The notes beneath the pieces were generated by a model that worked only from the letters and a program-made list of their open reading frames with translations, searched no databases and was not told where the DNA came from. Shown piece after piece: positions 7,037 through 10,693 of a DNA stretch of 10,693 bases (position 1 is the first letter of the stretch; each line of letters starts with the position of its first letter). The position numbers and the translations under genes are program-made. The stretch spans positions 1 to 10,693 of the forward strand of contig CANQMB010000035.1 in the NCBI GenBank assembly GCA_947624845.1, written 5' to 3'. The DNA is from an uncultured Bacilli bacterium (GTDB lineage: Bacteria; Bacillota_I; Bacilli_A; RF39; UBA660).

Positions 7037-7065
7037 AGTATAACGCAAATTCAACAATCTGGCTA
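7037..7065 (-). promoter_or_regulatory. Possible promoter between ligA and the OB-fold protein gene
   Basis: TATACT at 7042-7037 lies about 22 bases before the ATG at 7015. A 17-base spacing gives TAGCCA (7065-7060), a 4/6 match that overlaps the ligA stop codon. No terminator separates the genes, so co-transcription with ligA is equally likely. Confidence 0.4.
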
Positions 7066-7083
7066 TTTTTTCGCTATTTTTTC
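7062..7083. repeat. 11-bp tandem direct repeat spanning the end of ligA
   Basis: GCTATTTTTTC occurs twice back to back (7062-7072 and 7073-7083). It covers the last codons of ligA and its TAG stop. The two copies read in different frames, so one copy encodes part of the E-K-I-A tail and the other forms the K-K-stop. Confidence 0.75.
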
Positions 7084-9060
7084 GATAAATTCTTCCTCAC
7101 TCCATATCGGAATATTCAACTCTAAAGCCTTATCATATTTACTTCCAGGAGATTCTCCTACAACGACTACAGAAGTTTTTGAGGAAACGGAACCACTCGT
7201 TTTTCCTCCTCGGGACTCAATTTCTTCTTTTGCCTGTTCTCTACTAAAATGACTGAGAGTTCCCGTTAAGACAAATGTTTTATTTAAAAATTCTAAATCA
7301 GCTTCGACTTTCTTTCCTAAATAAACCATAGAAAGTCCCATCTCTTTTAATCGAGCAATCATACTTTTATTTTCTTCAGTTTCAAAATAGGAAACAATAC
7401 TTTGTGCAATGATCTTTCCAACATCGGGGATTTGTTGTAAGTCTTCTTCCGTTGCCTGCATAAAATGGTCCATATCTCCGTAATAGCTCGCTAAAACTTT
7501 GGCTGTTTTACTCCCTACATTGGGAATTCCAAGTCCAAAAATAAGCTTCTCCAAAGAATTTTCTTTACTTTTTTCAATCGAGTCCAATAATTTTTGAATC
7601 GATTTTTCTCCATATCCTTCTAATTCAATCAAATCTTTTTGATGATTTTTCAAAAGATAGATATCTGGAATATCAAAAATAAATTTAAAATTATAAAAAT
7701 CCTCCATGATGCTCTCTCCTAGTCCTTCAATATTCATGGCTTCTCTTGAAGCAAAATGGATTAATTTTTCTACTTTTCTAGCAGGGCAATGTTCATTGAG
7801 ACAATAATAATCTGCTTGATCTTCTTTTTTAGAAAGAGGTTGTTCACACATTGGACAAGTAGTAATCATTTGAAAAGGAATTTCTTTTCCTGTTCGGCGT
7901 TCTTTTTTGACTTCGACTACTTCCGGAATTACATCTCCTGCTTTTCGAATCGAAACCACATCTCCAATTCGTAAATCTTTTGTTTTCACATATTCTTCAT
8001 TGTGAAGTGTCGCTCTAGAAATAGTCGAACCCATTACAATCACAGGCTCTAATACAGCATTCGGAGTAATTTGTCCAGTTCTTCCTACTGTAAAAATAAT
8101 ATCTTTTAATTTCGTCAAGACCTCTTCTGCTGGAAATTTATAAGCTGTTGCCCATTTGGGATATTTGGCAGTATATCCTAGCTGTTGTTGATCTTCAATG
8201 CGATTTACTTTAACAACAATTCCATCAATATCGTAAGGAAGACTTTTTCTTTTTTCTTCTTTTTCTTCAATAAATTCTAGCACTTCTTTCATACTGTTTA
8301 CTAGTCGGTTATTTGGATTGACTTTAAAACCTAATTTTTTCATATACTCTAACGCTTCCATATGCGTATATATTCCATAATCTAAGGGATTGGGTAGATG
8401 ATAGATAAAAGAGTCTAATTTCCTTTTGGCAGCGATAGAAGAATCTAACTGACGAATCGATCCAGCAGCGGCATTTCGACAGTTTTGAAGGAGAGGTTGA
8501 TGATTTTCTTTTCTTTTTTTGTTTATTGCCTCCAATGTTTTTTTGGCCATAAAAATTTCACCACGAACCTCAATGTCCACTTCTTCTGTCAATTTTAATG
8601 GAATGGATTTAATTGTTTTTACGTTATGTGTAATATCTTCTCCAATCGTTCCATTGCCACGAGTAGCAGCCCGAACGAAACGGCCCTTTTCATATAGTAA
8701 CGAAACGGATAGTCCATCTATTTTTAATTCACAAACATATTGGGGTGTAATATTTTCTTTTTTAATTCTTTCATCAAATTCAATCAATTCATTTTCATTA
8801 AATACATCACTCAAAGACATCATCGGAATTTTATGGGAAACTTTTACAAAATTGTCGATTACTTTTCCACCAGCATGTTGCGTTGGCGAATCTTCTCGAA
8901 TCCATTCTGGATGAGCTTTTTCTAATTCGAATAATTCCCTTAAATATTTATCGTATTCTTGATCCGTAATCGTCGGATTATCTAACGTATGATAGTTATA
9001 ATCGGCTTCATTAATAATATCGATTAATTCATTCATTCTCTCTATTGTTTGATCATTCAT
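7063..9060 (-). CDS. ligA: NAD+-dependent DNA ligase
   Basis: 665 residues, full length. LigA seals nicks in DNA during replication and repair, using NAD+ as AMP donor. All domains are present: the N-terminal Ia domain that binds NMN (about 1-70, with Y-x-Y-H-x-L-D-N-P-T-I-T-D-x-E-Y-D); the adenylation domain with catalytic Lys113 in E-L-K-I-D-G and R-G-N-G-T-I-G-E-D-I-T after it; V-K-V-N-R (284-288); an OB-fold with V-G-R-T-G-Q-I-T-P (325-333); a four-cysteine zinc finger (Cys402, 405, 420, 425); helix-hairpin-helix repeats at about 440-580; and a BRCT domain from about 588, with L-T-G-T-L and G-G-K-T-S. The start is supported by AAAGGGG (9076-9070) and by family length. Bacillales usually place ligA after pcrA; here an unrelated gene is upstream. 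The TAG stop lies in a short tandem repeat. Identification is secure. Confidence 0.98.
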   Translation of the reverse strand: MNDQTIERMNELIDIINEADYNYHTLDNPTITDQEYDKYLRELFELEKAHPEWIREDSPTQHAGGKVIDNFVKVSHKIPMMSLSDVFNENELIEFDERIKKENITPQYVCELKIDGLSVSLLYEKGRFVRAATRGNGTIGEDITHNVKTIKSIPLKLTEEVDIEVRGEIFMAKKTLEAINKKRKENHQPLLQNCRNAAAGSIRQLDSSIAAKRKLDSFIYHLPNPLDYGIYTHMEALEYMKKLGFKVNPNNRLVNSMKEVLEFIEEKEEKRKSLPYDIDGIVVKVNRIEDQQQLGYTAKYPKWATAYKFPAEEVLTKLKDIIFTVGRTGQITPNAVLEPVIVMGSTISRATLHNEEYVKTKDLRIGDVVSIRKAGDVIPEVVEVKKERRTGKEIPFQMITTCPMCEQPLSKKEDQADYYCLNEHCPARKVEKLIHFASREAMNIEGLGESIMEDFYNFKFIFDIPDIYLLKNHQKDLIELEGYGEKSIQKLLDSIEKSKENSLEKLIFGLGIPNVGSKTAKVLASYYGDMDHFMQATEEDLQQIPDVGKIIAQSIVSYFETEENKSMIARLKEMGLSMVYLGKKVEADLEFLNKTFVLTGTLSHFSREQAKEEIESRGGKTSGSVSSKTSVVVVGESPGSKYDKALELNIPIWSEEEFIEKIAKK

Positions 9061-9082
9061 CGTAGGAATCCCCTTTCCTTAG

Positions 9083-9088
9083 ATTATA
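9083..9088 (-). promoter_or_regulatory. Probable -10 element of ligA
   Basis: A perfect TATAAT on the minus strand lies 22 bases before the ligA ATG. No convincing -35 hexamer is found at 16-18 bases (ACTAAT at 17). A second possible -10, TATACT, lies at 9114-9109. The promoter is likely in this region, but its exact elements are unsure. Confidence 0.4.
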
Positions 9089-9137
9089 CTTTTTTGGTTC
9101 CTATTATTAGTATACTACAAAATAATAAGAAACAAAA

Positions 9138-9164
9138 AGAAAAGAAATTTAATTTTTCTTTTCT
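9138..9164 (-). terminator. Possible A/U-rich terminator after the tail-anchored protein gene
   Basis: A perfect ten-pair inverted repeat (AGAAAAGAAA at 9138-9147, TTTCTTTTCT at 9155-9164) with a seven-base loop is followed on the minus strand by a U-rich stretch (TTTTTGTTTCTT). The stem has only two G-C pairs, so its strength is doubtful, but it sits correctly between the 289-residue protein gene and ligA. Confidence 0.45.
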
Positions 9165-9194
9165 CATTTTAATAATAAACAAAATTATTCATTC

Positions 9195-9216
9195 TAGTGA
9201 TTCTGCTTATTCACTA
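9195..9216. repeat. Small inverted repeat downstream of the tail-anchored protein gene
   Basis: TAGTGA (9195-9200) and TCACTA (9211-9216) form a six-pair stem with a ten-base loop, 12 bases past the stop codon of the 289-residue protein gene. No U-run follows, so it is not a classical terminator alone; it may protect the 3' end or assist the hairpin at 9138-9164. Confidence 0.4.
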
Positions 9217-9227
9217 AACAACAGACA

Positions 9228-10097
9228 TTAAATAGACTGGATTAAAAAATAAATTGCAACACCTAAGACAATTAACAATAACAACGCCAATAATACTTTG
9301 AAGAAAACAGGTATCTTTTTTGACTCTTCTCCTTCAGAAAAATTAAAATCTTTATCTGATAGATCCATAGATCTTGTATAAAAGGAACGATCCATCCCAT
9401 CTAACTCGTTTGTACTAGAGTTATCTAAGTCTTTTTTTTCTCCTTTGTTCTTCGCTTTTTCGATTGGATCTTGATCTACAATTTGTTTACTCAATTCAAT
9501 ATCTTCTGCCCGCACTTCATCTGTTGGACTCGACGCCATTAAATCGCTTAATAAATTTACAGTTGTTGCCTTATCAATTTCTCCACGCAAAGTTTTTGAA
9601 GTAATCGTATCAATTAATTCTTTCAATTCTTCCGGATCCGGTTTATTATTTTTTTGTTTTTCTAACCGATATTTTTCTAATTCTTCTGGATTTAAACTTG
9701 CTAGGATATTATAATTTGTATTTTTTAATTTTCTTTTCTTTTCTAATTCATCTTTATTTTCTCTGTTTTCTCTTGCATCCTTTAAGACACTATTAATATC
9801 ATATACTCTATTTTCATGATCTTGATATAAATAATTAAATTCATCTAATTCTTTTTTTACTTTAGGTTGCTCAAAAATATCACTATAATCTTTCATTTGA
9901 TGGTAGCCCTGTCTCGTTCTTGAACTTTTTGATGCTTCCTCAAAATTTACTGCATTTACATGACTAATATCTGTAAAGTTTGTATACTTTGTATTTTTTC
10001 CTATATCACGATATAACTCTTCATTTTTACTAGATCTAGAGGTTCGATTATTTTCTTCTATTTCCTCGTGATGATATCGTTCCATTCGACTACGCAT
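9228..10097 (-). CDS. Highly charged tail-anchored membrane protein of unknown function
   Basis: 289 residues, unrecognised. About 260 residues are hydrophilic and rich in Lys, Glu, Asp, Asn and Arg, followed by one membrane helix at about 263-286 and only a few residues after it. The positive lysines just before the helix (S-K-K-I-P) fit a cytoplasmic body with a C-terminal anchor. The N-terminus (R-S-R-M-E-R-Y, then S-R-S-S-K-N-E-E-L-Y-R-D-I near 20-32) looks like a conserved short motif; residues 80-125 and 137-150 are likely helical, possibly coiled coil; 155-205 looks like a small helical domain; 210-260 appears disordered. This layout is common for membrane-linked scaffolds in division, envelope or regulatory systems, but nothing specific supports one role. 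AAGGTGAT precedes the ATG. It is divergent from the ferredoxin gene and separated from ligA by 167 bases with two hairpins. Confidence 0.78.
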   Translation of the reverse strand: MRSRMERYHHEEIEENNRTSRSSKNEELYRDIGKNTKYTNFTDISHVNAVNFEEASKSSRTRQGYHQMKDYSDIFEQPKVKKELDEFNYLYQDHENRVYDINSVLKDARENRENKDELEKKRKLKNTNYNILASLNPEELEKYRLEKQKNNKPDPEELKELIDTITSKTLRGEIDKATTVNLLSDLMASSPTDEVRAEDIELSKQIVDQDPIEKAKNKGEKKDLDNSSTNELDGMDRSFYTRSMDLSDKDFNFSEGEESKKIPVFFKVLLALLLLIVLGVAIYFLIQSI

Positions 10098-10125
10098 CTG
10101 ATCACCTTCTTATTATTTTTATTTT

Positions 10126-10131
10126 ATCATA
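10126..10131 (-). promoter_or_regulatory. Possible -10 element of the tail-anchored protein gene
   Basis: TATGAT on the minus strand lies about 28 bases before the ATG at 10097. No good -35 is seen 16-18 bases upstream. An alternative pair, TTTACA (10140-10135) and AATAAT (10117-10112) at 17 bases, would start the transcript almost on the ribosome binding site, so it is less likely. Confidence 0.3.
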
Positions 10132-10165
10132 GGGTGTAAAAAAACAAAAGAAGTATCAGTTTTTC

Positions 10166-10194
10166 TTTACGTAAACATAAATTATTAGTATAAT
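10166..10194 (+). promoter_or_regulatory. Predicted ferredoxin promoter with palindrome over the -35 box
   Basis: TTTACG (10166-10171) and a perfect TATAAT (10189-10194) are separated by exactly 17 bases, 21 bases before the ATG. The -35 hexamer lies inside the perfect ten-base palindrome TTTACGTAAA (10166-10175), a possible operator half or simply chance in AT-rich DNA. Confidence 0.65.
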
Positions 10195-10215
10195 ATCTAT
10201 GAAAAGGAGATTATT

Positions 10216-10404
10216 ATGAAAGTAAATGTAAATGAAGATGCTTGCATCGGCTGTGGTGCATGTGCTGCCATTTGTCCAGATGTTTTTGAAATCAATGATG
10301 AAGGATTATCTACAACAATTGTAGACACCGTAAGTGAAGATTTAAAATCAGATGTACAAGAAGCGATTGAATCTTGTCCAACTGGTGCAATTGCAGAGAA
10401 ATAA
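10216..10404 (+). CDS. Ferredoxin, single [4Fe-4S] cluster type
   Basis: 62 residues, a complete small ferredoxin acting as a soluble low-potential electron carrier in the cytoplasm. The N-terminal motif is Cys10-x2-Cys13-x2-Cys16-x3-Cys20-Pro, and near the C-terminus is Cys54-Pro-Thr-Gly-Ala-Ile. By comparison with known single-cluster ferredoxins, Cys10, 13, 16 and 54 bind the cluster. Cys20 corresponds to the ligand of a lost second cluster; no other cysteine exists to pair with it, unlike Thermotoga maritima ferredoxin, where a disulfide is formed (from memory). The acidic body (P-D-V-F-E-I-N-D-E-G) is typical. AAGGAG (10204-10209) is well placed before the ATG, and the gene has its own promoter and terminator, so it is a single-gene unit. 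Its redox partners cannot be inferred from the neighbours. Confidence 0.95.
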   Translation: MKVNVNEDACIGCGACAAICPDVFEINDEGLSTTIVDTVSEDLKSDVQEAIESCPTGAIAEK

Positions 10405-10432
10405 AGCCTTGAATTTAGGTTTTATTTTTTTT
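10400..10432 (+). terminator. Rho-independent terminator of the ferredoxin gene
   Basis: AATAAAGCCT (10400-10409) and AGGTTTTATT (10417-10426) form a ten-pair stem with one G-U pair and a seven-base loop, followed by a T-run to 10432. The stem begins on the ferredoxin stop codon. The T-run ends on the stop codon of the convergent gene at right; in the opposite direction the U-tract is poor, so bidirectional action would be weak. Confidence 0.85.
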
Positions 10433-10693
10433 ATGAAAGAACAAGACGGAAACTATCCGTAGTTCTTCCTCTTCCACTAAAGCTCAATGGGGCATGATAG
10501 GAAAAAATACTGTAAGCAAAACTATCATGAAAATAATTTCCACGAATTTGCCATGGATCATTTTTGGTGACATTGTATACAGCACCAGCATACCATTTTT
10601 GGGTCTCCTCTAATGCATGAGAAAGACATGGCCCGCCACTACAAACTGTAGTATCATTTTCTATTTCATAAAAATCATAGTAATAATCAGGGA
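10431..10693 (-). CDS. C-terminal 86 residues of a probable secreted or pilin-like surface protein (5' end beyond window)
   Basis: A minus-strand frame is open from the right edge to a TAA at 10431-10433. The visible part carries C-S-G-G-P-C-L-S-H-A-L-E-E-T, then W-Y-A-G-A-V-Y-N-V, D-P-W-Q-I-R-G-N-Y-F, F-A-Y-S-I-F-S-Y and a terminal F-S-G-R-G-R-T-T-D-S-F-R-L-V-L-S. This order of a Cys pair, W-Y, P-W-x-x-R-G, and a final S-F-R-x-V-L resembles the C-terminal domain of many secreted or prepilin-type proteins of gut Bacillota, and more distantly formylglycine-enzyme/C-lectin-like folds that end with a similar F-R-x-V motif. That comparison is from memory and the N-terminus is missing, so a pilin signal cannot be checked. 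The two cysteines could form an extracellular disulfide. It converges with the ferredoxin gene, sharing the terminator region. Confidence 0.7.
   Translation of the reverse strand, partial: PDYYYDFYEIENDTTVCSGGPCLSHALEETQKWYAGAVYNVTKNDPWQIRGNYFHDSFAYSIFSYHAPLSFSGRGRTTDSFRLVLS

Noticed and set aside
8519..8914. Plus-strand open frame of 131 codons inside ligA
   Set aside because: It is antisense to the ligase adenylation domain and has no start signals.
9061..9227. Possible small RNA or riboswitch between ligA and the tail-anchored protein gene
   Set aside because: Only A/T-rich hairpins are visible; no conserved riboswitch or T-box core was found, and the space is explained by terminator and promoter elements.
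9049..9231. Plus-strand open frame of 60 codons covering the ligA upstream region
   Set aside because: It spans the ligA start, promoter and hairpins; the sequence is low-complexity Lys/Phe/Ile and lacks a ribosome binding site.
10098..10215. Possible riboswitch leader or shared bidirectional operator between the divergent genes
   Set aside because: The interval is only 118 bases and holds two promoters and ribosome binding sites; apart from the TTTACGTAAA palindrome no structured element was seen.
1..10693. CRISPR array, tRNA or rRNA genes, insertion sequence ends, attachment sites
   Set aside because: No regularly spaced repeats, no tRNA-like cloverleaf, no transposase or long terminal inverted repeats were seen on reading both strands.

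Overview
The window is AT-rich, gene-dense bacterial DNA. Short intergenic gaps, strong AAGGAG-type ribosome binding sites, TATAAT-type promoters and the gene content point to a low-GC member of the Bacillota, probably a Bacilli/Erysipelotrichia/RF39-like lineage. TGA ends gatB and tryptophan is encoded by TGG, so the Mycoplasma code reassignment is not in use. This placement is an inference from style and content; no rRNA is present to confirm it. Almost everything is on the minus strand; only a small ferredoxin gene is on the plus strand.

Read in the direction of minus-strand transcription (right to left): (a) 10431-10693 is the C-terminal end of a probable secreted or pilin-like surface protein that enters from beyond the right edge. 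(b) 10216-10404 (+) is a single-cluster ferredoxin with its own promoter and terminator. (c) 9228-10097 is a highly charged, tail-anchored membrane protein of unknown function, divergent from the ferredoxin. (d) 7063-9060 is ligA, the NAD+-dependent DNA ligase, followed by (e) 6380-7015, a membrane-anchored protein with a probable OB-fold (tRNA_anti-like) C-terminus, which ends at a hairpin terminator. (f) 4563-6312 plus 3131-4570 is gatC-gatA-gatB, a tightly overlapping operon for the Glu-tRNAGln/Asp-tRNAAsn amidotransferase. Its likely promoter sits on the U-tract of the preceding terminator. (g) 1-3089 holds a three-gene unit: a small single-pass membrane protein, a receptor with two solute-binding-like domains and a C-terminal GGDEF domain, and the N-terminal part of a YihY/BrkB-family membrane protein running off the left edge. 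A good promoter for this unit lies in the gatB tail.

The housekeeping part (ligA, gatCAB) resembles the pcrA-ligA-camS and gatCAB neighbourhood of Bacillales, with the OB-fold membrane protein in the place of the CamS lipoprotein. The most interesting part is the left unit. Its receptor keeps most of the GTP-binding residues of a GGDEF domain, but the signature motif reads D-G-N-E-F, so it is probably not an ordinary diguanylate cyclase. It is translationally coupled (TAATG) to the small membrane protein. I saw no tRNA, rRNA, CRISPR array, insertion sequence or phage gene, and no gene-free stretch longer than about 170 bases.
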